From assembly GCA_016781105.1 (NCBI GenBank), contig JADDRA010000079.1:3659-55198 (forward strand): a stretch of DNA of 51,540 bases, in the 5' to 3' direction. The stretch is from Actinomycetota bacterium (lineage in GTDB: Bacteria; Actinomycetota; Acidimicrobiia; Acidimicrobiales; CADCSY01). Shown piece by piece: positions 1 to 13,308 of the stretch. A program made the position numbers and the translations under genes. The notes under the pieces were generated by a model. The model did not search any database. It saw only the letters and a list, made by a program, of their open reading frames with translations, and was not told the origin of the DNA. Every line of letters begins with the position of its first letter. Position 1 is the stretch's first letter.

Positions 1-136
1 GGCCGGGCCCCGCCTCAGCCGGGTCTCGCCACCCGCCGGCCCTCCCGCCGGCCCTCCCCCGCCGGCAGCGGCGGCGCCGTAGGCCCCAGCCGATCCGCCC
101 GGCCAGCCCCGCCTCCACCGGCTGTCCCGGCCCCAG

Positions 137-1270
137 GTGCGCTCGGTGGCGCCGTCGCCCTCGCTCGCCCTTGCGGCGACGCCAGGGGCCGTCGCCGTCG
201 TCCCCACCGACGCCGGCGCCCTGCCGCTGGGCAAGGGGATGTGGCTCTACCTGCCCGAGGAGGTCGAGGGGGGCGACGTCGAGGCCCTGGTGGCCCGGGC
301 CCGCCAGGTGGGCCTCACCCACGTCTACGTGCGCACCGGATCGTCCAAGGGTGGGTTCTACGCCCAGGGCTACCTGGACGAGCTCCTGCCCAAGGCCCAC
401 GCCGCCGGGCTGCGGGTCTACGGGTGGGACTTCCCCTACCTCGACGACGTCGAGGCCGACGTGTCCAGGGCGCTGGCCGCCATCGCCCACACCACACCCG
501 GCGGAGAGCGCCTCGACGGCTTCGCCGCCGACATCGAGACGGCCTCGGAGGGGACCAACCTCAGCGCCGAGCGGGCCGGCGCCTACGGGCAACTCCTGCG
601 GGCGCGCGTCGGCCCGGCCTATTCCCTCGTGGTCGTGGTCCCCCGGCCCTCGGCCAAGATGCAGACCCGCTACCCCTACCAGGCCGTCATCCCTCCGTTC
701 GACGCGGTGGCGCCGATGACCTACTGGCTGAACCGCCAGCCGGACTCCGACGTGGTCAACGACGTCACCTTCCTGGCCTCCTTCGGCAAGCCGGTGCTGC
801 CCATCGGCCAGGCCTACGACGGTTCGCCCGAGGGTGGGCGGCCCGGCCCACCGCCCCCCGAGGAGATCCGGCGCTTCCTCGGCGCGGCCCAGCAGGTGGG
901 CGCGGCCGGGGTGTCGTTCTGGTCGTGGCAGCACGCCACCCAGGCCATCTGGGACACGATCCAAGCGGCGCCCGAGTTCCGCTGGGAGGCGGGGTCCCCG
1001 GGCGAGCTGCGGCCCGAGCAGGTGCGGGCGCTGCAGTTCCAGCTCAGCCGGCTCGGCTTCCCCGTCGCCGCCAGCGGGACCTGGGACGAGGCGACCGCGG
1101 CGGCCCTGGCCGACTACCAGCAACGGGCGCTCCTGCCCAGGACCGCGGTCCTCGACGCCGCCACCCTCGCCGTGCTCATGGAGCCCTTCAACCCCCCGCT
1201 GGCCGACCTCCCCGGCCAGGGGCACGACCGCGGCCGGCTCGACCTCGGCCTGCTCCGCCTCGGCGGGTAG
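137..1270 (+). CDS. Putative glycoside-hydrolase-like (TIM-barrel type) protein with C-terminal peptidoglycan-binding domain
   Basis: 377-aa ORF; N-terminal barrel-like segment (GLTHVYVRTGSSKGG, LRVYGWDFPY, PMTYWLN) and C-terminal PG_binding_1-like segment (EQVRALQFQLSRLGFPVAASGTWDEATAAALADYQ). Confidence 0.65.
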   Translation: MRSVAPSPSLALAATPGAVAVVPTDAGALPLGKGMWLYLPEEVEGGDVEALVARARQVGLTHVYVRTGSSKGGFYAQGYLDELLPKAHAAGLRVYGWDFPYLDDVEADVSRALAAIAHTTPGGERLDGFAADIETASEGTNLSAERAGAYGQLLRARVGPAYSLVVVVPRPSAKMQTRYPYQAVIPPFDAVAPMTYWLNRQPDSDVVNDVTFLASFGKPVLPIGQAYDGSPEGGRPGPPPPEEIRRFLGAAQQVGAAGVSFWSWQHATQAIWDTIQAAPEFRWEAGSPGELRPEQVRALQFQLSRLGFPVAASGTWDEATAAALADYQQRALLPRTAVLDAATLAVLMEPFNPPLADLPGQGHDRGRLDLGLLRLGG

Positions 1271-1335
1271 GCGGAACGGCCCCCGCCGGACGGCCACCGG
1301 CCGCGTGGCCAGCGGCGTGCCTGCCCCGTCGCTGT

Positions 1336-1386
1336 GGCTTTGTGGGCACTTGTGGACCTCTACGGTTCGGAACTGCCCACAAAGCC
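1336..1386. repeat. 51-bp inverted repeat: perfect 13-bp arms (GGCTTTGTGGGCA / TGCCCACAAAGCC), 25-nt centre
   Basis: Arms 1336-1348 and 1374-1386 are exact reverse complements; lies between convergent genes. Confidence 0.9.
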
Positions 1387-2247
1387 CGGGTGTGGCGGGC
1401 GTGGCTGCTGGGGCTGGTTCCACTCGCTCCAGCCCGCACCGGTGCGCCCGTCGGCTACGCGGTAGCGGCACAGCGAGCGGGCCAGGCGGCTCGTGCGTGC
1501 CCCGGGGCCCACGACCAGGACCGGCGCGTGGTGGAGCGCCTCGACCGCGACCTCGGTGGTGGTCCCGGGGAGGACGAGGCGGCCGGGACGAGGCAGGCCC
1601 TCGGGGCCGAGGGCCGGTGCCGAGCCAGAGCGGTGGTCGTGCCAGGGCAAGCCGTCGTCCAGGCGCCCGCGGGTGTCGCACCACGTGTGCTCCCACCACC
1701 GCCGGTCCCCCCAGGCGTGGCTGCGCCCACCCCACCCGTCGACGCCGAGGACCTCGGGGCCCACGAGCACCTCGCCGTGGACCTGGCAGGGCAGGTGGTA
1801 CCCGTCGGGGTGGGGGTGGTGGTGGGCGCCGCCGGTCGTCTCCCACTCCAGGTCCAAGCCGAGTGCGGTGCGGTCGCCCCGCCCGCTGCGGTAGGCCTCG
1901 GTGGGGTCGTCCAGGGCGACGCCGAAGGCCTCCAGCCCCACGCTCCAGTGCTCCAGGGGCGTCTCGCAGGTGAGCGAGGTCCACAACCCCTCGGCCCGCA
2001 GGTCCAGCGAGGGGGAGCCAGGGGCCGGCAGCCTGAGCTCGTGGTCGACGACCGTGACCAGGGGCCGGCCCCGGCCCACCAGGGCCGCCCAGAACCAGGC
2101 GACCTGCCGGCCGGGTCGCAGGGTCAGGCGGACGTAGCCGGCGAGCTCGGCCTCGGCCGTGTGGAACTCGAGGTCCCACGATTCCTCCCACTCCGGCTGG
2201 CCCGGATCGAGACGGTGCCGACCCTCGTCGCCGGGCACCAGCTCCAT
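1360..2247 (-). CDS. Hypothetical protein, possibly DUF7064-like (SHAWGDRRWW motif)
   Basis: 295-aa ORF with strong high-GC coding character; last codons and stop lie inside the 51-bp inverted repeat. Confidence 0.6.
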   Translation of the reverse strand: MELVPGDEGRHRLDPGQPEWEESWDLEFHTAEAELAGYVRLTLRPGRQVAWFWAALVGRGRPLVTVVDHELRLPAPGSPSLDLRAEGLWTSLTCETPLEHWSVGLEAFGVALDDPTEAYRSGRGDRTALGLDLEWETTGGAHHHPHPDGYHLPCQVHGEVLVGPEVLGVDGWGGRSHAWGDRRWWEHTWCDTRGRLDDGLPWHDHRSGSAPALGPEGLPRPGRLVLPGTTTEVAVEALHHAPVLVVGPGARTSRLARSLCRYRVADGRTGAGWSEWNQPQQPRPPHPGFVGSSEP

Positions 2248-2300
2248 CGTGGGCAGGGTAGTGAGGGGCCCGAGCCGGGCCGTCCTGCCAGGATGGCGCC

Positions 2301-2690
2301 GTGGCCCGCTTCCTCAGCCCCGACTGGATTGCCGAGGCGTCGGCGACGGCCGCAGCGAGCGACGAGCTGGCGGCGCCGACCGCGGGCGTGACGCTGGTGG
2401 TCCAGCAGGTCGTGACCGGTGGGCCGGACGGCGAGGTGCGCTACGTGGTGACGATCGACGACGGGCACGTCGCCCTGCGCGCCGGCGAGGACGGTGAGGC
2501 CGACGTCACCTTCACGCTCGACTGGGACACCGCGGTGGCGATGGCCACCGGTGGGATCGGCGGCCAGGAGGCGTTCACCAGCGGGCGCCTGCGGATGCGG
2601 GGCGACGTCGGCGTCCTGTTGCGCCACGGGCCCACGCTGGCCGGCCTGAGCACGGTCTTCGCCGGGCTGCGGGAGCGGACGACCTACTGA
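2301..2690 (+). CDS. SCP2 sterol-binding domain-like protein
   Basis: 129 aa, GTG start; SCP2-like pattern (VRYVVTIDDGHVALRAGEDGEADVTFTLDWDTAVAMATG...AFTSGRLRMRGDV). Confidence 0.75.
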   Translation: MARFLSPDWIAEASATAAASDELAAPTAGVTLVVQQVVTGGPDGEVRYVVTIDDGHVALRAGEDGEADVTFTLDWDTAVAMATGGIGGQEAFTSGRLRMRGDVGVLLRHGPTLAGLSTVFAGLRERTTY

Positions 2691-2710
2691 CGGCGTGCGA
2701 CGGCCGACCG

Positions 2711-3079
2711 CTAGGCCCCGAGGAAGGCCAGCAACAGGGCGCTCCCGACGAAGGGCAGGATGAAGAACAGCACGAACGTCGCCGCTCCTATCCATCCCAG
2801 CACGATGCCGGCCGTCGCCATGCCGGCACCACCTTCGCCCCGCTCGGCGATCTGGCTCTTGGCCACGTAGCCGAAGACCAGGGCGAGGATCGAACCGATC
2901 CAGAAGATCCACACGATCCCCAGCACCATGGAGGCAACGGCCATGCCGTTGGTGGGGCGAGGTTGGCCGTAGGCCCCGTACTGCCCCGCCTGCGGGGGCG
3001 GCGCCCACTGTTGGGGTGGCGGCTGGCCCCATCGGGGGGACGGGTTCGGGCCGGGCTCGTGCGGATCCGTGTGGGGCAT
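2711..3079 (-). CDS. DUF4190-like membrane protein
   Basis: Pro/Gln-rich N-terminus then two TM segments (NGMAVASMVLGIVWIFWIGSILALVFGYVAKSQI). Confidence 0.7.
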   Translation of the reverse strand: MPHTDPHEPGPNPSPRWGQPPPQQWAPPPQAGQYGAYGQPRPTNGMAVASMVLGIVWIFWIGSILALVFGYVAKSQIAERGEGGAGMATAGIVLGWIGAATFVLFFILPFVGSALLLAFLGA

Positions 3080-3243
3080 CGGGCTGTCCTCCGGCTGGTG
3101 ACGCTACTTCCCTCACCGATCCGGGCGTGACGCCTTCCCGCGAGGCGGTGCCGCACATTGCCCCTCAAGCCCGCGGCAACCGCTCCCGATAGTGGCCGTG
3201 GAAGCCGGCGCCGAGCCAGCCGGCCTGACCGACGAGGGGCAGG

Positions 3244-3741
3244 ATGATGCCACCAGGCACCACAGGGACGAGCCGGGATCAGCCGAGACGGTGGTCGCGG
3301 CGCGTTCGTGGCCAGCGAGGAGCGGTGCTCGTCGAGTTCGCCCTCGTGGTCGTCCTGCTGTTCTTCGTCCTCTACGGCATCGTCGCCTACGGCATGGCCA
3401 TCGCCCTGCGCCAGAGCATGGGCCAAGCCACGGGCGAGGCGGTTCGCGCCGCGGTGGTGTCAGCTGCCGCCACGCCCGCCGAGCGGGAGGCCGAGGCCGA
3501 GGCGTTCGCCGAGGCGTCCACCAACGGCTTGGGCAAGCCCGGCTACGGCGACGCCGATGCGACCGTCGCCACCTGCGCCAGCTTCGCGCCGGCCGCGACG
3601 CCGCCTCCCGGCGGTCAGTGCATCGAGGTCGTCTTCACCTACGACTACCGCGGTGACGGCGCCATCGTGCCCGGCGGACCCTTCGGGGTGGTCCTCCCCG
3701 ATACCCTCACGGCCAGCGCCGTGGGCCGGATCGTGCCATGA
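3244..3741 (+). CDS. TadE-like pseudopilin/pilus assembly protein
   Basis: RGQRGAVLVEFALVVVLLFFVLYGIVAYG: prepilin-like cleavage motif and single TM helix. Confidence 0.75.
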   Translation: MMPPGTTGTSRDQPRRWSRRVRGQRGAVLVEFALVVVLLFFVLYGIVAYGMAIALRQSMGQATGEAVRAAVVSAAATPAEREAEAEAFAEASTNGLGKPGYGDADATVATCASFAPAATPPPGGQCIEVVFTYDYRGDGAIVPGGPFGVVLPDTLTASAVGRIVP

Positions 3742-5384
3742 GCACCGGTTCCCTGCTCCGACGCAACGCCGACGGTGAGCGAGGCGCCGTACTGGTCTTC
3801 GCCGCGGTCGGCCTGGTCGTGGCCATCTTCGCCGCCGCCATGGCCATCGACGTCGGCTCGGTCATCTGGCGCAAGCGCGACCTGCAGGTGGTCGCCGACC
3901 TGGCCGCAACCGACACCGCCCAGCAGCTGGCCACCCTGACCGGTGGCGCCACCCAGGCCGCCGCCGACCAACTGGCCCGGGAGAGCGCCACCCGCAACGA
4001 CTTCGCCTTCGCCGCCACCGGCAACAGCCTGGTGGTCGAGCTCGGTACCTTCGGTCCGACCGGGAGCTTCGTGCTCTCGGCGCCGGCCGACGCCACCGCG
4101 GTGCAGGTCACGGCCCGGCGCCTGGTCGACCACACCTTCTTCCCCGGCGGCACCGGCACCACCGTCACCACCCGGGCCGTCGCCTCCTTCACCAACGAGC
4201 CCCGCGCCGCGTTCTCCATCGGCTCCAAGCTGGCGTCACTCGACACCCGGACCAGCAACGTGCTCGGGCCGGTGCTCAGCGAGTTGCTCGGCGTGAACCC
4301 GGCGCTGACCGCAGGCGTGGCGACCTACGAGGGGTTGGCCTCGAGCGCCGTCGCGCTGGGTGACCTGGCCGCCGAGCTGGGCTTCGCCACCGTCGATGAG
4401 CTCCTCGCCGCCAACGTCCGCGTCCCCCAGCTGGCGGACGCCGCCGCCCAGATCTTCGATCGGGACGGCACCGTCGACGCCAGCGTGGTCAACGCCCTCC
4501 TCGCCATCGCCGTCGACGGCGACAGCAGCGTGGACAGCCGGGTCGTCGCCTTTGGCAGCATCGTCGAGGTCGAGCAGGGCCAGGGCGACGCCGCTGCAGC
4601 CATGGGCGTCAACGTCCTCGACCTGCTCACCAGCGCCGGCCAGCGGGCCACGGTCGCCAGCGGGACGAGCTTCCTGACCGTCCCCCTGAACGTGGCCATC
4701 CCCGGGCTGGCCTCGTCGTCGCTGCGCCTCGACCTCATCGAACCCGCCGTCATCTCGGCCTTTGGCCCCGTTGGCACACAGGCCGAGACCGCCCAGATCG
4801 AGACCACCCTCACGACCCGCATCGAGGTGACGACGCCCAGCATCTGCGTGCTCCTGGTCTGCATTCCCCGCCTGCTAACGGTCGACCTCCCGATCGTGGT
4901 CACCGGCGCCGACGCGGTCGGCACCATCTCCGACATCCGCTGCCTGGTCCCCGAACCCGAGAGCGAGGTCGACATCACCGTCGTCACCGGAGGAGCGTCG
5001 GCGACGGCGAACGCCACGGCCAGCATCGTCGACATCGGCGTCGACGCGGCCAGCGCCGGGCCCATCGAAATCGGTCCCGATGTCACCAACCCACCGCTCA
5101 CCTTCCCCGGTCCCGCCGATCCCAGCCCCATGGTGTTCCCCTCGGCGATCCAGTCGACGCCCGGGGCACAGACGCTGGCCACCAGCTTGATCACCGATGC
5201 GCAGCTGAGCCTGGCGGGCCTCGACGCCGGACAGCTCCTGAGCCTGGTGCGGCCGGTCACCGACCAGATCGACGCCGTCATCCTCAACCCGTTGTTCGAT
5301 GCCCTCGGGCTCTCGGTCGGCGGTGCCGACCTTCGCACCCGGGGAGTGGAGTGCGACGGGGGGTCGTCCCGGCTGGTGCAGTAG
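3738..5384 (+). CDS. TadG-like (Flp pilus assembly) protein
   Basis: 548 aa; N-terminal ERGAVLVFAAVGLVVAIFAAAMAIDVGSVIWRKRDLQVVADLAA; start overlaps the tadE-like stop (ATGA). Confidence 0.7.
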   Translation: MSTGSLLRRNADGERGAVLVFAAVGLVVAIFAAAMAIDVGSVIWRKRDLQVVADLAATDTAQQLATLTGGATQAAADQLARESATRNDFAFAATGNSLVVELGTFGPTGSFVLSAPADATAVQVTARRLVDHTFFPGGTGTTVTTRAVASFTNEPRAAFSIGSKLASLDTRTSNVLGPVLSELLGVNPALTAGVATYEGLASSAVALGDLAAELGFATVDELLAANVRVPQLADAAAQIFDRDGTVDASVVNALLAIAVDGDSSVDSRVVAFGSIVEVEQGQGDAAAAMGVNVLDLLTSAGQRATVASGTSFLTVPLNVAIPGLASSSLRLDLIEPAVISAFGPVGTQAETAQIETTLTTRIEVTTPSICVLLVCIPRLLTVDLPIVVTGADAVGTISDIRCLVPEPESEVDITVVTGGASATANATASIVDIGVDAASAGPIEIGPDVTNPPLTFPGPADPSPMVFPSAIQSTPGAQTLATSLITDAQLSLAGLDAGQLLSLVRPVTDQIDAVILNPLFDALGLSVGGADLRTRGVECDGGSSRLVQ

Positions 5385-5387
5385 GCC

Positions 5388-5966
5388 CTAGCGGGCGAAC
5401 AGCTCCCGGACGCTCAGGTTGAAGCCGGGGAGCTGGGGCGAGCCCAGCTCGTGCTCGGTCACCAGGGTCAGGTGGACGTCGAACACCGGGGCCTCGGGCG
5501 ACGAACGACGGTGGACCAGGACCACCTCGGCCTCGGTGTCGACCAGCCACAGCTCTGGCAGCCCGGCCCGTTCGTAGGTGTCCTTCTTGACCTCGGTGTC
5601 GTGGCGCCAGGTCGACGGCGAGCTGACTTCGACGGCGAGGTCGGGCGGACCTTCCAGGCTGCGTGCACCCTCACCTGGACGACGCGCCTCGGTCACCCAC
5701 CACAGGCCCGGGGCGAACACGTTGCGCTCGTCGAGCACCACGTCGACCGCGATGCCGGCCTCGCCTCGCCCCGGCCCCTCCTCGGTCCACTCGGCGAGGC
5801 AGCGAGCCAGGAACATGACGATGCGCTGGTGACGGAAGCTGGCTTCGGTCACGATGATCTCCCCGTCGATGAGCTGGGTGAAGCGGTACTCGTCGAGGGG
5901 AAGCTCGAGGAACTCGTCGGCCGTGAGCCCTTGATCGGCCAGCGCCATCAAGACCAGGCTACCCAC
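5388..5966 (-). CDS. Uma2 family (DUF820) putative restriction endonuclease
   Basis: 192 aa; PPDLAVEVSSPSTWRHDTEVKKDTYERAGLPELWLVD signature. Confidence 0.85.
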   Translation of the reverse strand: MGSLVLMALADQGLTADEFLELPLDEYRFTQLIDGEIIVTEASFRHQRIVMFLARCLAEWTEEGPGRGEAGIAVDVVLDERNVFAPGLWWVTEARRPGEGARSLEGPPDLAVEVSSPSTWRHDTEVKKDTYERAGLPELWLVDTEAEVVLVHRRSSPEAPVFDVHLTLVTEHELGSPQLPGFNLSVRELFAR

Positions 5967-5984
5967 GCCCTGGGACAGGGTCGC

Positions 5985-6989
5985 TCAGCCGAGCAGGCCC
6001 AGGGCCTCCACCGCTTCGGCCTCGTCGACCAGCTCCGACACCGAGGCGTCGATCCGTTCCCGCGAGAACCGACCGATCTCCAACCCGGCGACGATCGACC
6101 ACTCGCCGTCGGCACACGTCACCGGGAACGACGACACCAGGCCCTCGGGCACCCCGTAGGAGCCGTCGGAGACCACCGCCATCGACGTCCAGTCGTCGTC
6201 GGGGGTGCCCGCCACCCAGTCGCGCACGTGGTCGATGGCCGCCGCCGCGGCCGAGCCGGCACTCGACGCGCCGCGGGCGGCGATGATGGCGGCCCCCCGC
6301 CCCTGGACCCCGGGGACGAAGTCGCCCTCGAGCCAGGCCTGATCGTCGTGCAGCGCGTCCAGGGCCGGCCTCGAACCCACCCGGGCGTGGGACACGTCGG
6401 GGTACTGCGTGGACGAGTGGTTGCCCCAGATCGTCATGCGGCTGACCTCGCCGACCGACACCCCCACCCTGGCTGCCAGGCTCGCCTTGGCCCGGTTGTG
6501 GTCGAGGCGGGTCATGGCGCTGAAGTGGCGGGGGTCCAGGCCGGGGGCGTTGCGCTGGGCGATGAGGCAGTTGCTGTTGGCCGGGTTGCCGACCACGAGC
6601 ACCCGCACGTCGGGCGAGGCCCGCTCGGCCAGGGCCCGGCCCTGGACGCCGAAGATGGCGCCGTTGGCCTCCAGCAGATCGGCCCGCTCCATCCCCGCGG
6701 TGCGAGGCCGGGACCCGACCAACAGGGCGAGCTCGACCGAATCGAAGGCGGCACCGGAATCGTCGCTGCAGGTCAGCCCCTCGAGCAGGGGGAAGGCGCA
6801 GTCGGCCAGCTCCATGGCCACGCCCTCCAGCGCAGGCAGGGCCGGGGCGATCTCCAGGAGCTGGAGGACGACGGGCTGGTCGGGACCGAGCAGATCGCCG
6901 GCGGCGATGCGAAAGACCAGGCTGTAGCCGATCTGGCCCGCTGCCCCGGTGACGGCGACCCGGACGGGAGCGACGGCGGGCGGCGGCAT
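5985..6989 (-). CDS. mdh: Malate dehydrogenase
   Basis: [27 protein letters not shown]...[15 protein letters not shown]...MTRLDHNRA...[13 protein letters not shown]. Start chosen at MPPPAVAP. Confidence 0.93.
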   Translation of the reverse strand: MPPPAVAPVRVAVTGAAGQIGYSLVFRIAAGDLLGPDQPVVLQLLEIAPALPALEGVAMELADCAFPLLEGLTCSDDSGAAFDSVELALLVGSRPRTAGMERADLLEANGAIFGVQGRALAERASPDVRVLVVGNPANSNCLIAQRNAPGLDPRHFSAMTRLDHNRAKASLAARVGVSVGEVSRMTIWGNHSSTQYPDVSHARVGSRPALDALHDDQAWLEGDFVPGVQGRGAAIIAARGASSAGSAAAAAIDHVRDWVAGTPDDDWTSMAVVSDGSYGVPEGLVSSFPVTCADGEWSIVAGLEIGRFSRERIDASVSELVDEAEAVEALGLLG

Positions 6990-7028
6990 CGCGCCAGTCA
7001 AGCGCACTTCCCGGCCCCGACACCGTTC

Positions 7029-7070
7029 TGGCCCCACGAGAGGCCGGAAGTCGACGGTCTCGTGGGGCCA
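7029..7070. repeat. 42-bp inverted repeat: perfect 13-bp arms (TGGCCCCACGAGA / TCTCGTGGGGCCA), 16-nt loop
   Basis: Arms 7029-7041 and 7058-7070 are exact reverse complements; lies 3' of lon and upstream of mdh. Confidence 0.85.
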
Positions 7071-7107
7071 CAAGCGGAGGAGAGGCCGCGGCTCAGGCGG
7101 CGGCGGC

Positions 7108-9558
<2,451 letters not shown>

Positions 9559-9637
9559 ACCGGTTGTAACGATGATTACGGGCTGGCTATTTCCACCCCA
9601 GCCTGCCGACAGCCAGTTCTCGACGCGGCGGCACCCG

Positions 9638-11068
9638 CTAGCGCTGGATGGCCTTGGTCTCCAGGTACTCCTCCAGCCCGGCCACCCCCAGCTCCCGACC
9701 GTTGCCCGACTGCTTGTAGCCCCCGAAGGGGGCCCGGGGGTTGAACATGGCCCCGTTGATCTCCACCTGCCCGGTGCGCAGGCGCCGGGCCACGGCGAGG
9801 GCACGCTCGGGGTCGGCCGACCACACCCCCCCGGCCAGGCCGTAGTCCGAGTCGTTGGCCAGGGCGACCGCCTCCTCCTCGGAGTCGTAGGCCAGGATGG
9901 CCAGCACCGGCCCGAAGACCTCCTGGCGGGCCAGGGCGCTGTCGGGCCGCACCTCGGAGAAGATCGTCGGGCGCACGAAGTACCCCCGATCCAGTCCCTC
10001 GGGCGGCTCGGGCCCCCCCACGACGAGCCGGGCGCCCTCCTCGAGCGCCTGGAGGATCGCGGCGCGCACCCGCTCTCGCTGCTCGAAGGATGCCAGCGGC
10101 CCGATCGTGGTTCCCGCCGCGAAGGGGTCACCGGGGACGTAGGTGGCCGCGGCCTCGGCCGCCCGGTCCTCGACCTCGGACAGCGCGGCCCGGGGCACCA
10201 GCAGGCGGGTGAGCGCCGAGCAGGTCTGGCCGGCGTTGAGGAAGCACTTGGCCACCCCGTCGGGCACGGCCTGGTCGAGGGGGGCGTCGTCGAGGACGAC
10301 GTTGGCCGACTTGCCCCCCAGCTCCAGCGCCACCCGCTTCACGGTCCGGGCCGCCACCTCGCCCACCCGCCGGCCGGCGCCGGTCGAGCCGGTGAAGGAC
10401 ACCATGTCGACCTCGGCGTGGGACACCAGGGCCTCACCCACCGGTCCCGCCCCGGTGACCAGGTTGAGCACGCCGGCGGGGAGCCCGACCTCCTCGGCCA
10501 GCTCGGCCAGGACGAAGGCCGACAGCGGCGCCACCTCAGAGGGCTTGAGCACCACGGTGCACCCGGCGGCCAGGGCCGGCGCGACCTTGGCCACCGCCTG
10601 GTGCAGCGGGTAGTTCCAGGGGGTGACGGCGGCCACCACCCCGACCGGCTCGCGCACGACGAGCGACGGAGGCTCCTCCACCTCGAAGGGGAAGTCGGCA
10701 ACCAGCTCGGCGGCGTGGGCCAGGGTGAGCGTGGGCAGCCCGACGTGGATCAGCACGCTCAGGTTCTCGGGCGTGCCCACCTCCCGGGCCACGAGGGTGG
10801 CGATCTCGTCGGCGCGCGCCGCCATCGCCGCGCCCAGCGCCGACAGCAGGCCGGCCCGCTCCGGCACCGGCGTCTGCGACCAGGCGGGCAGGGCATGGCG
10901 CGCCGCGGCCACCGCCCGATCGACGTCGGCCGGGCTCGCCTCGGGGACACTGCCCATGACCTCCTCGGTGGCCGCTTCGATCACGTCGCGCGAGCCCGAG
11001 CCGTCGGGCACCACCCACCGTCCGCCGAGGTAGAGCCGGTCTCGCCGGTGGAACGGGCCTCCCGTCAC
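9638..11068 (-). CDS. NAD(P)-dependent aldehyde dehydrogenase family protein
   Basis: 476 aa; [38 protein letters not shown] motifs. Confidence 0.93.
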   Translation of the reverse strand: MTGGPFHRRDRLYLGGRWVVPDGSGSRDVIEAATEEVMGSVPEASPADVDRAVAAARHALPAWSQTPVPERAGLLSALGAAMAARADEIATLVAREVGTPENLSVLIHVGLPTLTLAHAAELVADFPFEVEEPPSLVVREPVGVVAAVTPWNYPLHQAVAKVAPALAAGCTVVLKPSEVAPLSAFVLAELAEEVGLPAGVLNLVTGAGPVGEALVSHAEVDMVSFTGSTGAGRRVGEVAARTVKRVALELGGKSANVVLDDAPLDQAVPDGVAKCFLNAGQTCSALTRLLVPRAALSEVEDRAAEAAATYVPGDPFAAGTTIGPLASFEQRERVRAAILQALEEGARLVVGGPEPPEGLDRGYFVRPTIFSEVRPDSALARQEVFGPVLAILAYDSEEEAVALANDSDYGLAGGVWSADPERALAVARRLRTGQVEINGAMFNPRAPFGGYKQSGNGRELGVAGLEEYLETKAIQR

Positions 11069-11075
11069 CGGCTCA

Positions 11076-12272
<1,197 letters not shown>

Positions 12273-12281
12273 CGGGAGAGG

Positions 12282-13181
12282 TTACCGGCGGTCCGCGATG
12301 ACGTCGAAGGGTGGTCTCCCCGGGCCGAGGCCGAGGTTGGCGTAGATCTCCCTGGTCGCGGTGGAGCGGTTGAGGGTGTAGAAGTGCAACCCCGGCGCCC
12401 CCCCGTCGAGCAGCTCGGCGCACAGCTCGGTGGCCACCTCCACCCCGATTCGGCGCACGTCCTCGGGGCGGTCGGCCACGGCCTGGAGGCGCTCGGCCAG
12501 CTCGGGCGGGAAGGCCGCCCCCGAGAGGGCGGCGAAGCGCTCGACCTGGCCCACGTTGGTGACGGGCATGACCCCGGGGACCACCGGGCGCTCGACGCCC
12601 AAGGCGTCGAGCTCCTCGACCATGGTGAAGTAGTCGCGTGCCCGGAAGAAGAACTGGGTGATGCCGAAGTCGGCGGCAGCCAGCTTGGCCGCCAGGTGGC
12701 GGCGGTCATCGGTGCGGGTCGTCGAGCGGGGATGGCCCTCGGGGTGGGCGGCCACGCCCACCGAGAACGGACCCCGCTCCCGGACGAGCTCCACCAGCTC
12801 CAGGGCGTAGCGGAAGTCGACGGGAGGGGGTGCGGACGTGGTGCCTGACGGGGGGTCCCCGGCCAGGGCCAGGATGTTCTCCACGCCGGCCTCCCGGTAG
12901 CCGTCGAGGATCTCGACCAGCTCGGCTCGCCGGTGGCCGGCGCAGGTCAGATGGGCCATGGGGGTCATCGACGTGGCCGCCAGGATGTCGAGCACGATCT
13001 CGCGGGTGCGGGCCCGGGTGCTCCCGCCGGCACCGTAGGTGACCGACACGAACGAGGGGGCCAACGGCTCCAGCTCGGCCAGGGCCTTCTCCAGGGCTCG
13101 TGCCGCCTCGTCGGTGCGGGGCGGGAAGAACTCGAAGGAGACGCAGGGGCCGGCGCCGAGGAGCTCGTGGACCTTGGCCAT
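12282..13181 (-). CDS. metF: Methylenetetrahydrofolate reductase
   Basis: 299 aa from MAKVHELLGAG; VSFEFFPPRTDEA, HLTCAGH, GITQFFF, HFYTLNR. Confidence 0.93.
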   Translation of the reverse strand: MAKVHELLGAGPCVSFEFFPPRTDEAARALEKALAELEPLAPSFVSVTYGAGGSTRARTREIVLDILAATSMTPMAHLTCAGHRRAELVEILDGYREAGVENILALAGDPPSGTTSAPPPVDFRYALELVELVRERGPFSVGVAAHPEGHPRSTTRTDDRRHLAAKLAAADFGITQFFFRARDYFTMVEELDALGVERPVVPGVMPVTNVGQVERFAALSGAAFPPELAERLQAVADRPEDVRRIGVEVATELCAELLDGGAPGLHFYTLNRSTATREIYANLGLGPGRPPFDVIADRR

Positions 13182-13308
13182 GGGGCGCCTCAGGCTAGCC
13201 CTCGGATCTCGGCGCCTCGGGGCTTCAGGCCTCGGCCCCACCTGCCGATACGAGGAGGAGGAGGAGCGGGGGCGACGGGTGCCCACCGCCGGGCAGGAGG
13301 AGCCACCC

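Noticed and set aside
1-136. Possible 3' end of an upstream gene at the window start
   Set aside because: GC-rich sequence without a supportable frame; too short to call.
241-2391. 716-aa plus-strand ORF spanning genes 1 and 2
   Set aside because: Arg/Pro/Ala-rich out-of-frame reading overlapping two ORFs with recognisable features.
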